This document shows, piece by piece, positions 51,319 through 60,132 of a stretch of DNA of 64,000 bases. The DNA lies in NCBI GenBank assembly GCA_018238625.1, contig JABCSY010000002.1:28097-92096 (forward strand). The letters are read 5' to 3'. The number at the start of each line of letters is the position of its first letter. The stretch's first letter is position 1. A program made the translations under genes and the position numbers. The notes under the pieces were generated by a model. It was not told where the DNA came from and made no database searches. It saw nothing but the letters and a program-made list of their open reading frames with translations. The DNA comes from Promethearchaeota archaeon. GTDB taxonomy: Archaea; Asgardarchaeota; Lokiarchaeia; Sigyniarchaeales; SOKP01.

Positions 51319-52695
51319 ATGGCATTTAAGAAACTAGGGAAAGATCTCGAGAACATAATGCGAAAATTACGAGGTTTACCAAAGATAGATAAAGATGTAA
51401 TTAACGCAATCGTTCAAGATTTGCAAAGAGCACTACTAAGTGCTGATGTTAAAGTTGAATTAGTTTTCCAGATGACTGAAAACATTAAAAAAGAGGCAAT
51501 GAACACTGATCTTAAAAGAGCAAGAAGAAAAGATTTCATAATCAAACTTGTTCATGACGAATTGGTAAAAACTATCGGAGGGAAATCTGCTCCCATTAGA
51601 ATAAAGTTAGGGAAAAGTAATGTGATTTTGCTTGTCGGAATTCAGGGATCAGGTAAAACTACTACTGTTGGTAAGTTAGCACGATTTTATAACAATAAAG
51701 GGTATAAAGTAGCTACTGTCACAACGGATACATGGCGTCCAGGGGCTTACGAACAACTTGTTCAACTAACAAATCAAATAGGGGTGAAATGCTATGGAAA
51801 TCCTAACGAAAAAAATGCAATTAAACTTGCCATAAGAGAAACTAAAAAAGCGATAAATGATGGACACAACATTGTTATCGTGGATACTGCTGGACGCCAC
51901 AAGGAAGAGAAAGAATTAATGAAAGAGATGGAAAAGATTGAGAGCAACTTAAAACCTAACGAAGTAATCCTCGTAATTGACGGAAGTATAGGCCAACAAG
52001 CTTATTCGCAAGCAGAAGAATTCGCAAAATCCACAAATATTGGTAGTATAATCGTAACTAAATTAGATGGAACCGCAAAAGGGGGTGGTGCTCTTTCTGC
52101 TTGTGCTGCGACTAAACAATCCATAAGATTTATTGGTGTTGGGGAAAAACTGGATGATTTTGAAGAATTCAATTCAAGTACTTTTGTAGGTACTTTATTA
52201 GGTATACCAGATATAGAAGGTTTAGTAAAAAAAGTTGAGGAAGCTGAAATTGATGTGGATCCAGATATGGTTAAAAGAATGATGAAGGGTAAGTTCACAT
52301 TGGATGATCTTTACCTACAATTAAAAAGTATTAAAAAAGTAGGTAAGATGAAAAATATTTTAGCTATGGTTGGAGGAGGAAATATTCCTGACGCTTTAAC
52401 TGATGATGCTGAGAAGAATTTAGAAAAATGGCGCGTGGTTTTAGATTCTATGACTTCGGAAGAAAAGTTCGACCCTAAAATTATCAAAAAAACCAGAAAA
52501 AGAAGAATTGCTCTTGGAAGCGGTACAGATTATGCTACAATAAATCGAATGCTCGATCAATATAACCAAATGAAAAAGTTCTTCAAAAAAGCCTTACAGA
52601 TGCAAAAGAAAGGTAAAGGAATGCCTGGTATGCCGGGAATGGGAAAGCAAGGAGCACAATTTATGAATAAGTTAGGAAAGGATTTTAAAATTTAA
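51319..52695 (+). CDS. srp54: Signal recognition particle GTPase SRP54
   Basis: 458 aa. N domain (1-90), G domain with G1 GIQGSGKTTTVGKLA (about residue 103), DTAGRHKEEKELMKEM, TKLDGTAKGGGALSA and GVGEKLDDFEEF, and a methionine-rich M domain ending in KKGKGMPGMPGMGKQGAQFM that binds signal peptides and 7S RNA. Co-translational targeting to the membrane. First gene of a rightward run with a TrmY-like methyltransferase, dihydroorotase and AMMECR1. Confidence 0.97.
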   Translation: MAFKKLGKDLENIMRKLRGLPKIDKDVINAIVQDLQRALLSADVKVELVFQMTENIKKEAMNTDLKRARRKDFIIKLVHDELVKTIGGKSAPIRIKLGKSNVILLVGIQGSGKTTTVGKLARFYNNKGYKVATVTTDTWRPGAYEQLVQLTNQIGVKCYGNPNEKNAIKLAIRETKKAINDGHNIVIVDTAGRHKEEKELMKEMEKIESNLKPNEVILVIDGSIGQQAYSQAEEFAKSTNIGSIIVTKLDGTAKGGGALSACAATKQSIRFIGVGEKLDDFEEFNSSTFVGTLLGIPDIEGLVKKVEEAEIDVDPDMVKRMMKGKFTLDDLYLQLKSIKKVGKMKNILAMVGGGNIPDALTDDAEKNLEKWRVVLDSMTSEEKFDPKIIKKTRKRRIALGSGTDYATINRMLDQYNQMKKFFKKALQMQKKGKGMPGMPGMGKQGAQFMNKLGKDFKI

Positions 52696-52708
52696 ATACA
52701 ATTAAAAT

Positions 52709-53374
52709 TTGATAAACTTGGTTAATTTTCTAATATTTATAGAGAAATTCCCTAAATATTCTAAACGCGATATAGATGTAGGAAAAACTCCCATCTATGT
52801 GTATAATTTATGTTCTATAATACGGGAATCTTTTTGTTTATCTTATTCAATCAGAAAAAATAATAACTTGTATCTATATTTTGAATCGGTTCAACTTCTG
52901 ATAAAGTTTGTCGGTAAAAAGTTGAGATTTCTAGGTTCTGATGAGAGGTCTCAAGCATTGCTTCTAAAAAGAGCATTAGATAAAATAAATGGGGATAAAA
53001 AAGTAAAAACTCAAGAATGGGAAAAATCGACTCCAGGTATTTTTGTGAAGAGATTACCAAATTCTAACTCTATTTTAGAAAATATTGATAACATTCTTCG
53101 TAACAAAATAGTATATATTGCCGAATTTGAAAACAAGGATCTTTATTCTGATGTAACCAGTTTAAATGATTCAGACGATATGAGCGAATATTGTTATATT
53201 CTTCCTTATCCTCAGAATTCACAGAGTTCATTGAGATTTTTACAAGTAATTAAAGAAAACTACAGTTTAAAATACATTAATCTTTCAAACATTAAAGGGA
53301 TTGAAAATAAAATCTTAATTATTAATTTTCGAATTGACCAAAGTACGGATGTTAATAAAGAAATAGAAAAATGA
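52709..53374 (+). CDS. TrmY-like tRNA pseudouridine-54 methyltransferase (divergent)
   Basis: 221 aa from TTG 52709 (another TTG nine bases on). The order FLIFIEKFPKYSKRDIDVGK, YVYNLCSIIRESFCLSYSIRKNNNLYLYF, LRFLGSDERSQALLLKRAL and PGIFVKRLPNSN follows TrmY (DUF358), a SPOUT-class enzyme that N1-methylates pseudouridine 54 in tRNA. The pieces GSDERSQALLLKRAL correspond to its most conserved region. The C-terminal trefoil-knot segment is less clear here, so activity is uncertain. It overlaps the dihydroorotase start by 4 bases (ATGA). Confidence 0.7.
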   Translation: MINLVNFLIFIEKFPKYSKRDIDVGKTPIYVYNLCSIIRESFCLSYSIRKNNNLYLYFESVQLLIKFVGKKLRFLGSDERSQALLLKRALDKINGDKKVKTQEWEKSTPGIFVKRLPNSNSILENIDNILRNKIVYIAEFENKDLYSDVTSLNDSDDMSEYCYILPYPQNSQSSLRFLQVIKENYSLKYINLSNIKGIENKILIINFRIDQSTDVNKEIEK

Positions 53375-54759
53375 TTTTAAAAAATGCACTCATATATATT
53401 GATGGTTCGCTTCGGAAGGGAGCTCTATTAATTCATAATGGAACGATTAAATCAGTTGTAAATGAAAAATCGAAGGAAGATTTAAAGATTATTCGAAGCC
53501 ATAATGAAGATGAAATAGAGATAGATTGCGAAAAGAGAATGGTTTTACCAGGCATTATTGACATTCATTCTCACTTAAGAGATATGGGGCAGAGCGAAAA
53601 AGAGACTTTTTTAACAGGAACATTAGCAGCAGCTTTTTCGGGAATTACGACAGTATTTAATATGCCGAATACAATACCTCCTGCTATAAATTCTTATCAA
53701 GTTAAAAAATGGATGGAAAAAGCACAAAATAACATTTATGTGAATGTGGGGTTTATTGCTGGAGTTCCAAGAGATTTTAATTTCAACGAAATTATTTCGA
53801 TTATTGATTTAGGCGTTATTGGATTCAAAATTTATCCGTTAGGCTCATTAAATGAGATCGATTGGATTAATTACTTAAATGTTCAAAAGATTCTTAATAT
53901 TTCATCTAATTTGCAAATTCCTATATTTATACATCCAGATTGGCCTCTTTCTTTTGATAAAAAGGATGATATTTACGAGAATTACACGCTGGAACAATTT
54001 CCAACCTTAGAATTGCATAATAATCTTTACCCCGTTTCTATGGAAGCTAAATATGTGAATTTTGTTCTGGAAAATTATTATAAGATTATTGTCGATTTAG
54101 ATTTAAGCCCGAAAGATTATCCAATAGTCCATTTCTGTCATATAAGTTGCAAGAATAGCTATTCTCTAATACGGAAAGCTTTAGATATGAATAATAAATT
54201 AAAAATATCTTTCGAAATAACACCACATCATTTATTTTTAAATAATAAAATAAAAATAAGCAATCCAAATTATGGTAAAGTCTTACCTCCTTTAAGAGAT
54301 GAAGAACATTCCGTATATTTATTTAATGAACTGAAAGGAGGACATATAAGCCTTATAGGTTCAGATCATGCACCGCACACATTGGAGGAAAAAGGTCGAG
54401 GATATCTCGATTCACCTTCAGGATTTCCCGGATTTGAAACCTATCCGTTAACTCTATTAAACAAAGTTTTTAAAGATGAACTCTCTCTCGAAAAATTTGT
54501 TAAAATTACTTCAGAAAACCCAGCAAAGATCTTTAACTTAAAGAATAAAGGATTTATCAAAGAGGGATACGATGCCGATTTAATTATAGTTGATGAGGTT
54601 CCAGAATACCCTATTAAATCAAAGAAATTTAAAACAAAAGCGAAATTTTCCCCCTACGAAGAATACAAAACCACGGTTCAGATTTGGAAAGTTCTTCTAA
54701 GAGGGAATGAGGTTAATATCGAGAAATCTGAACCGAATGGTAAAATCATTAGAATGTAA
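53371..54759 (+). CDS. pyrC: Dihydroorotase (amidohydrolase)
   Basis: 462-aa metallo-dependent amidohydrolase. DIHSHLRDMGQSEKE (about residue 64, first metal ligands; HxH), GFKIYPLG (carboxylated Lys, about residue 150), IHPDWP, HFCHISC and GSDHAPHTLEEKGRG (about residue 330, catalytic Asp). These match dihydroorotase type I/allantoinase group; pyrimidine biosynthesis is the likely role. Start overlaps the preceding gene. The middle region contains extra segments compared with the shortest members. Confidence 0.88.
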   Translation: MILKNALIYIDGSLRKGALLIHNGTIKSVVNEKSKEDLKIIRSHNEDEIEIDCEKRMVLPGIIDIHSHLRDMGQSEKETFLTGTLAAAFSGITTVFNMPNTIPPAINSYQVKKWMEKAQNNIYVNVGFIAGVPRDFNFNEIISIIDLGVIGFKIYPLGSLNEIDWINYLNVQKILNISSNLQIPIFIHPDWPLSFDKKDDIYENYTLEQFPTLELHNNLYPVSMEAKYVNFVLENYYKIIVDLDLSPKDYPIVHFCHISCKNSYSLIRKALDMNNKLKISFEITPHHLFLNNKIKISNPNYGKVLPPLRDEEHSVYLFNELKGGHISLIGSDHAPHTLEEKGRGYLDSPSGFPGFETYPLTLLNKVFKDELSLEKFVKITSENPAKIFNLKNKGFIKEGYDADLIIVDEVPEYPIKSKKFKTKAKFSPYEEYKTTVQIWKVLLRGNEVNIEKSEPNGKIIRM

Positions 54760-54818
54760 AATATAAATGTATGAAGAATATAACTATATATTAATAATTC
54801 TGTCTTGAGGTAGAAATT

Positions 54819-55457
54819 ATGACTGATGAGAACTCTTTTACTTTGGAAGATGGCATATTATTAATAAGATTTGCTCGAGAAAATATTGAATTTTTTCTCA
54901 GAAACGATCGAAGGATATCCATTCCAGATGACATTAAAAGTAAATTTACAGAGAATTATGGTGCATTTATCACTTTAAATAAAGTAAATGCGCCAAGCAA
55001 CTCTTTACGAGGCTGTATAGGATATATTGAACCAAGTTTTCCTTTATATGATGTAATTCATAGAGTTTCAATTAGTTCAGCAATTGAGGACCCGCGTTTT
55101 CCATCTGTTTCACTCGAGGAAATGAACGAAATTGTTATTGAGCTTTCTATATTAACACCTCCTAAATTAATCAATGTAAATCGTCCAAAGGAATACCTTG
55201 ATAAAATTGTTATCGGGAGAGATGGACTTATAGCTGAAAAAGGTATGAGAAGAGGATTGCTTCTTCCTCAAGTACCAATTGATCATGGGAGAAAATGGGA
55301 TGTAAAAACATTCTTAAGTCATACTTGCGTCAAAGCAGGGCTCTCAAATGACGCTTGGAAAGAAAATGAAACGAAAATCTTTTCTTTTCAAGCTATTCTG
55401 TTCGAAGAAAAAGAACCAAGGGGAGAAATTATTAGGAAGTATCTCTCTTCACACTAA
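54819..55457 (+). CDS. AMMECR1-domain protein
   Basis: 212 aa. It has the AMMECR1 core: GAFITLNK...NSLRGCIGYIEPSFPLYDVI (the LRGCIG motif, about residue 64), SAIEDPRFPSVSLEEM, LIAEKGMRRGLLLPQVPIDHG and TFLSHTCVKAGL. The family is widespread in archaea and eukaryotes; in bacteria and archaea relatives pair with MEMO1 or radical-SAM proteins, and no enzyme activity is firmly known. No MEMO1 gene adjoins. ATG start with GGTAGAAATT upstream. Confidence 0.9.
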   Translation: MTDENSFTLEDGILLIRFARENIEFFLRNDRRISIPDDIKSKFTENYGAFITLNKVNAPSNSLRGCIGYIEPSFPLYDVIHRVSISSAIEDPRFPSVSLEEMNEIVIELSILTPPKLINVNRPKEYLDKIVIGRDGLIAEKGMRRGLLLPQVPIDHGRKWDVKTFLSHTCVKAGLSNDAWKENETKIFSFQAILFEEKEPRGEIIRKYLSSH

Positions 55458-55473
55458 AATTGTCTTAAAAATA

Positions 55474-55948
55474 ATGAATGTTGTGGACAAAAACGAAAAT
55501 AAGATAATAGCAATTGACATTTCATCTAATTCTGTAAAGATTGGATTAGTTTCAGAACATTTAAAATTAGAATTAATCGAATCTCAAAATATTAATATAA
55601 TCAACGAAGATCTCGAAGTTATCGCTACCCCCAGCAATGGAAGAGTTTGTTCCCTATTTAGGGGGTGAGGTTGTGTGTGCAGAATATGGTGAGGCGGGAA
55701 GCGGAAAATTAGCAGATAATGTAAAAAAGAGTTTAGAAGAGAGAAATGCAGTAATACTCGCAAATCACGGAAGCTTGTATTGTGGAAGTCATTTAGAAGG
55801 AGCTTATATTGTTTTGCAATACTTAGAAAGAGGATCTAGAATTTATTATCTTGCTAAACTAATCAAAGAGCCATACCTTTTACCAGAAGACGTAATTGAC
55901 TACGAAATGGACATCTTTGATCTTTTCAAAGATTCGAAAAAAAATTAA
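55474..55948 (+). pseudogene. Decayed chimera: FGGY kinase N-terminus joined to class II aldolase C-terminus
   Basis: 55474 starts a frame reading KIIAIDISSNSVKIGLVSEH, the phosphate-1 loop region of an FGGY kinase, for about 50 codons. From about 55622, in a different frame, the sequence becomes SLPPAMEEFVPYLGGEVVCAEY...ERNAVILANHGSLYCG, the C-terminal half of a class II (fuculose/ribulose-phosphate type) aldolase, to the stop at 55948. The kinase frame ends at 55668. A deletion joining two neighbouring genes out of frame explains it. Intact relatives are at 41512 (kinase) and 62336 (aldolase). Translation of the 103-codon aldolase part from ATG 55637 cannot be excluded. Confidence 0.7.
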
Positions 55949-56122
55949 TTGCCTATAATCCTTTCTTAAATTCGTTTTTTTGTATTTTTTAGTACTTTAT
56001 TTTATAAAAAAAATTTATTAACTTTATTAATCTAAAACTCATAATTAAAAATATATCATTTGATGTTACTTTAAGAGAAAAATTGTAAAATTACAGGGCT
56101 AGAGGGAAGTAAGAAATTCAAT

Positions 56123-58204
56123 ATGACTAAAATCCGTGGTGTTATTGTCCCATCACTCACATTTTTTAATAAAGATTTAGAGGTTAATACTGAACTTCAT
56201 TCATTACTAACTCGTCATCTACTCGTGAACGGAGCGGATTCAATTTATTTATTTGGGCCAAAGGGTGCTGGGTTTTATTTTTCAGATAAAATAGAAGAAA
56301 AAATTAGATTGATAAATTTAACACTAGAAGTCACTGGAAAAAAAACTCCGTTAATGGTAGGAATATTTGGAAATAATAAGGATCGAATAATCGACCAACT
56401 AGATGAGTTAGGAAAAAAGTTTAGTACCCTTAATTTTATAATAGCACCACCTTATTTAGAAAAAATTGAAGACGTTAATTCCTATTTAGAATACATTTTT
56501 GGAGCTGTTAACATAAACAACCATATTTATATCCATAATAATCGTGAGGAATTTGCTGGAAATGAAATTAACCCGTCTATTATTAAGGAATTGATTGGGT
56601 ATGATAATTTTTCTGGATTTATTGACTCTTGTGATAACATAAATTATTGCAAATCATATATTAAACTAATTGATGAAGATTTTTCATTATTGTGTGAGAA
56701 CGAGGAAACTTTTCAGAAATTCCTTCAATTAGTTCCTTTAGACCTAAGAAAATATGTTGGAATTGTTCCTTGTGTCAGCAATTTAGTTAATCTAAGTTCA
56801 AAGTTATATTTTTGTGCAATTGAGGAAAAGATTTTAGAATTACACCAACTTCAAGAACAAATAAATGATATTAGAAATAAATTGTATGATATTAAAGCTC
56901 AAGATGGAAAAGAGCAACGAGGTTTAAAATACGCGTTTTTGTATTTATATAAAAACTTTTCATCAAATTCAATAGAAGATTTAAATATTTTGAGTCCATA
57001 TTTAGAAGGGACCCTCGATGAAATCACAAAAGAAAGAATAGAAGCATATGTGAACTATCTAATAAATCAAAAACGTATTTATCGATTATTTTCCTTAGGG
57101 AAAGATAATATATATCAATTAGATGATATGATAAACATATTTTCTAATGTAGAAGTCCTCCTTTCTCAAGGTAACATAAAGAAGGTTATTGGTCCTTTCG
57201 ATGCTGATATTAACACAATCTACAGGGTAAATTTTGAAAAGAATCAGTTAATCTTCAAATTTCGGACTTTAAAATCTTTTCAATATGAAAATATTGTAAA
57301 AGAAAAACTTCTATTTCCTTTCCTAGATGGGTCGTTAAATTCCAATTCTTCTGATCTTAGAGAAAAAATAAAAAAAATCGTTTCGATCAAGAAAGGAAAC
57401 TACCAATTTAGTAGCGATAAGACCCCTATTATACCAGTAGCAAATTTAGTTTATTTTGATGAAACTAAAGAAGTTATTCCATATATTTTTACTATCCAAG
57501 AATATTTCCACGGTAAGTCTTTAAAAGATTTGTTTAATCAATACACAATAGAGGATTTAAGCTTTTCCAAATCTAAATTCTTAACTTTGTTTGATAATTT
57601 AGGAGAACTTTTAGGGAAATTGCACACAATATCTTTTGATTCATTTCAAGAGCATATTTATAATATAGGTAAAAAATCAGAAATTAATTGGTTAGAACTT
57701 ATTAATTTAGAATTTGAAATGGAGAGCCAAGAAGCAAGAAGAAAAAAACTTGGTTATGATAATGAAATAAAGACATTTTTAAAGGACAATATATCTTTAT
57801 TAGAAGAAGAAAACGAACCAGTTGTACTACACAACGATTTTCAATGGACAAATCTAATAGTAAAAGATTCCCCCACCAAAATTCAGATAAATGGGATTAT
57901 AGATTTTGATGATTGGCGAGTTGGTGTTAGGGCACAAGACTTTGTAAAAATGGAATTTTTTACATTAAAACCAATAAATAATGTTGATATTAGAGAATCT
58001 TTTTATTACGGTTACAGGAAAAACTGTAATATTGGGCAAGATTTTTTCAAAAAACTTGATATTTACTCATTATTATGGTTTTTAAAGAATTACAATTCAT
58101 TATATGGAAATTTGGCCAATTTAGAAGGATCTAATTCAATTAATGAAAGAGACAAAATACTGAATTCATATGTTAAAGAAATAGAAAGAATTATTAATTC
58201 CTAA
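56123..58204 (+). CDS. DHDPS-like pseudo-aldolase fused to an APH-type kinase
   Basis: 693 aa. Residues 1-290 follow the dihydrodipicolinate synthase/N-acetylneuraminate lyase barrel (RGVIVPSLTFFNKDLEVNTE, GADSIYLFGPKGAGFYFSDK, FSGFIDSCDN). The catalytic Schiff-base lysine position is isoleucine (Ile167 in GFIDS, where active enzymes read G-x-K-D/E-S/T), and the GTTGE loop reads GPKGA. Residues 290-345 form a helical linker. Residues 350-690 are an aminoglycoside/choline-kinase-like phosphotransferase with HNDFQWTN (catalytic Asp572, Asn577) and DFDD (Asp594/596). The fusion suggests the dead barrel recognises a substrate that the kinase phosphorylates. ATG start; lies after the decayed chimera. 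Confidence 0.8.
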   Translation: MTKIRGVIVPSLTFFNKDLEVNTELHSLLTRHLLVNGADSIYLFGPKGAGFYFSDKIEEKIRLINLTLEVTGKKTPLMVGIFGNNKDRIIDQLDELGKKFSTLNFIIAPPYLEKIEDVNSYLEYIFGAVNINNHIYIHNNREEFAGNEINPSIIKELIGYDNFSGFIDSCDNINYCKSYIKLIDEDFSLLCENEETFQKFLQLVPLDLRKYVGIVPCVSNLVNLSSKLYFCAIEEKILELHQLQEQINDIRNKLYDIKAQDGKEQRGLKYAFLYLYKNFSSNSIEDLNILSPYLEGTLDEITKERIEAYVNYLINQKRIYRLFSLGKDNIYQLDDMINIFSNVEVLLSQGNIKKVIGPFDADINTIYRVNFEKNQLIFKFRTLKSFQYENIVKEKLLFPFLDGSLNSNSSDLREKIKKIVSIKKGNYQFSSDKTPIIPVANLVYFDETKEVIPYIFTIQEYFHGKSLKDLFNQYTIEDLSFSKSKFLTLFDNLGELLGKLHTISFDSFQEHIYNIGKKSEINWLELINLEFEMESQEARRKKLGYDNEIKTFLKDNISLLEEENEPVVLHNDFQWTNLIVKDSPTKIQINGIIDFDDWRVGVRAQDFVKMEFFTLKPINNVDIRESFYYGYRKNCNIGQDFFKKLDIYSLLWFLKNYNSLYGNLANLEGSNSINERDKILNSYVKEIERIINS

Positions 58205-58206
58205 AC

Positions 58207-58560
58207 CTATTCATAGAGAACACATGCCAATAAAGTAAATTTCCAAGGTACTTTCTCACTACTGTAAACCAGTAATTTAACTTCCTCAGAAGGTTCGATT
58301 CCTGAATGGTCACTAAATACTTTCCAGGCAATTTTACCAATAGCGTCATGATCTTCCAGAATTGTTTCAAAATTTTGTTTAATTCCTGCCCAATATATTT
58401 TTCTTGAATCTATAATTTCCTTTAGTTTTGGTAACTCAACTAAACCCTCTAGCACGAGGTTTTCAGAAACAAATGAGAAAAATTCGCTAAAATTATTTGA
58501 GACTTCATCTGGAGCTCCTAAATTTCTATCGTATAAAAACACAAGTCCAATTGATTTCAT
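58207..58560 (-). CDS. Unknown small protein, possible longin-like fold
   Basis: 117 aa. MKSIGLVFLYDRNLGAP... with alternating strands and helices, a central EIIDSRKIYWAGIKQNFETI and a C-terminal strand pair LLVYSSEKVPWKFTLLACVLYE. Size and pattern are compatible with a roadblock/longin fold, but no diagnostic motif is seen. The gene converges on the kinase fusion with two bases between stops. ATG start; AT-rich upstream. Possibly related in role to the longin-like gene to its right, which runs in the same direction. Confidence 0.4.
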   Translation of the reverse strand: MKSIGLVFLYDRNLGAPDEVSNNFSEFFSFVSENLVLEGLVELPKLKEIIDSRKIYWAGIKQNFETILEDHDAIGKIAWKVFSDHSGIEPSEEVKLLVYSSEKVPWKFTLLACVLYE

Positions 58561-58722
58561 TTTTTTAAATTCACCAATTCATCGAGTTAATTATCTTTAT
58601 TATAAGTTTAGATTATATTCCATAAAAGATTAAACATATTCGTATTAAAATTATAAATTATGGAAGAATTAATAAATAGATACAATTAAACTTATTCGAT
58701 TGAGAAGCTACTATAAAATTGC

Positions 58723-59133
58723 TCACCAAAAAGCATCTTGGAATTTTTTTATCGTTTCTTCTAAGCTATCTTCGATTTCTTTTTCAAAATTTAAAAAAAC
58801 GCTTACATCATTATCCCAGTTAAGCATAATGTCTTCTGAGTATAAGTCGAAAAATTTGCTAGCAATAAATAGCATTTCTTGCATAACTTTTTTTTCTTTT
58901 ATTTTTTTCGCTGAATTTGCTATAAATAATAAACTATTTTGTTTTAATAGAGTATACCGTTTATCTTGTAATTCAAAATTAGATAATCCTTTATGAACAA
59001 GTTCTTCAGCAAACGAATTAAGGGCACTCATTAACCCACCAAAAAGTTGATCGTCCATATTTTCGTCAAATTTACGATGATAAAGAACGATTCCAGATTC
59101 GGTTAGAATCCAAATATCTTGTAATACTTTAAT
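58723..59133 (-). CDS. Longin-like small protein with probable ATT start
   Basis: 136 aa if begun at ATT 59133. The upstream in-frame stop is at 59142 and no ATG, GTG or TTG precedes the ATG at 59058, yet the intervening codons read VLQDIWILTESGIVLYHRKFDE, an N-terminal strand-turn-strand typical of longin/roadblock proteins. The downstream block DDQLFGGLMSALNSFAEEL resembles the longin domain of Mon1-type proteins (FILSEAG..IY.R...LMGVMQALVSF). GTGATGA (minus strand, 59143-59149) is the ribosome-binding site. In Asgard archaea such proteins are linked to small-GTPase regulation; no GTPase gene is in the window. Confidence 0.6.
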   Translation of the reverse strand: MKVLQDIWILTESGIVLYHRKFDENMDDQLFGGLMSALNSFAEELVHKGLSNFELQDKRYTLLKQNSLLFIANSAKKIKEKKVMQEMLFIASKFFDLYSEDIMLNWDNDVSVFLNFEKEIEDSLEETIKKFQDAFW

Positions 59134-59207
59134 GGGTAATCATCACATTCAAATTCAAACATTGGTCTTTTTATAATATAATAAGAAAAAAAAGGTTTAA
59201 ATTTAAT

Positions 59208-59951
59208 CTATTTTTCGGTTTTTGGTCTAATGTATCCAAAGTAAGCACCTATAATGGCAAAAATAACAAAAATCCAGGCTAAAAAGTAGAATAACGAAAA
59301 TCCCGGTCCTCCTGCTAAAATTAGCACCCGATCAATTAAAAAACTTAATGGGACAAGAATAAAGAATATAGCCATTAATGCTAAAGATAAAAAGGCCGTT
59401 TTAAAAACTTTATTATCTGTATCTTTATAGGATTTAAAGGATTTAATGAAAAAGGGTATGTAAATTATTGCCATAAATACGAAAATTAACATAAAAGCAA
59501 AAACATCGTATAGCGTATTTCCTCTCTGATACACAAATAAAGCAAATCCGGCGGTAATAATCGCAAAAATCGTTACGATAATTCTCAAAACCTTATTGTA
59601 TCCTTTTCCGAAAACTTTTACTTTGAAAATGTACGAGAGATAGATACCAATAGACATGAATACAAAACTTATTCTAAAATCTATTATTCTAAGTAGAATC
59701 CACGACAATGGTGTACCCGGATCTGGAATAATTGTGTTATATACATAATCTATTCCAGAATAAAGCACAAAAACCTTCGATAACCAAGAAAAGACAATTG
59801 CAATTATGTAGCTCAGGAAAATTAAGAATAGATACAAAGTTAACTGGTGTTTCTTTTCGTAATATTTCATTAGGATTAAGACTAGAAAAATCAATGCTAC
59901 TAAGATAATAAAAGTTTCAAAGACCATCCCAATGAATTGTAAGTCAGCCAT
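59208..59951 (-). CDS. Seven-helix membrane protein of unknown function
   Basis: 247 aa with seven hydrophobic segments, starting after a short polar N-terminus and ending in a basic/acidic tail (GYIRPKTEK). Loops between helices 1-2 (KYYEKKHQLT) and 5-6 (KSFKSYKDTDNKVFK) are positively charged, placing them inside. The fold recalls the seven-helix sensory (7TM) membrane proteins common in Asgard genomes, but without a signature such as a retinal-binding lysine motif. Preceded and followed by non-membrane genes on both strands; no partner is obvious. Confidence 0.55.
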   Translation of the reverse strand: MADLQFIGMVFETFIILVALIFLVLILMKYYEKKHQLTLYLFLIFLSYIIAIVFSWLSKVFVLYSGIDYVYNTIIPDPGTPLSWILLRIIDFRISFVFMSIGIYLSYIFKVKVFGKGYNKVLRIIVTIFAIITAGFALFVYQRGNTLYDVFAFMLIFVFMAIIYIPFFIKSFKSYKDTDNKVFKTAFLSLALMAIFFILVPLSFLIDRVLILAGGPGFSLFYFLAWIFVIFAIIGAYFGYIRPKTEK

Positions 59952-60132
59952 ATAAATTATGAAAAAGTAGAAGTATTTATATTTTAAGTTTCCAAGAGAT
60001 TGATGAAAATGATAGTTTAATTTCCATATCCTTTAAGAAATTTAACTAAAATTTAATTTCTTAATAAAATATAATAATTTAACTTTCTGTTTAAAAAGAG
60101 AGAATACATTTAGCGTAGATGGTTTAATTTTT

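Noticed and set aside
55637..55948. Functional short class II aldolase
   Set aside because: It lacks the N-terminal half with two zinc-binding histidines and substrate-binding residues, so enzymatic activity is not expected.
59130..59150. Box C/D small RNA on the minus strand (GTGATGA)
   Set aside because: No box D (CTGA) at a suitable distance; GTGATGA is better explained as a ribosome-binding site.
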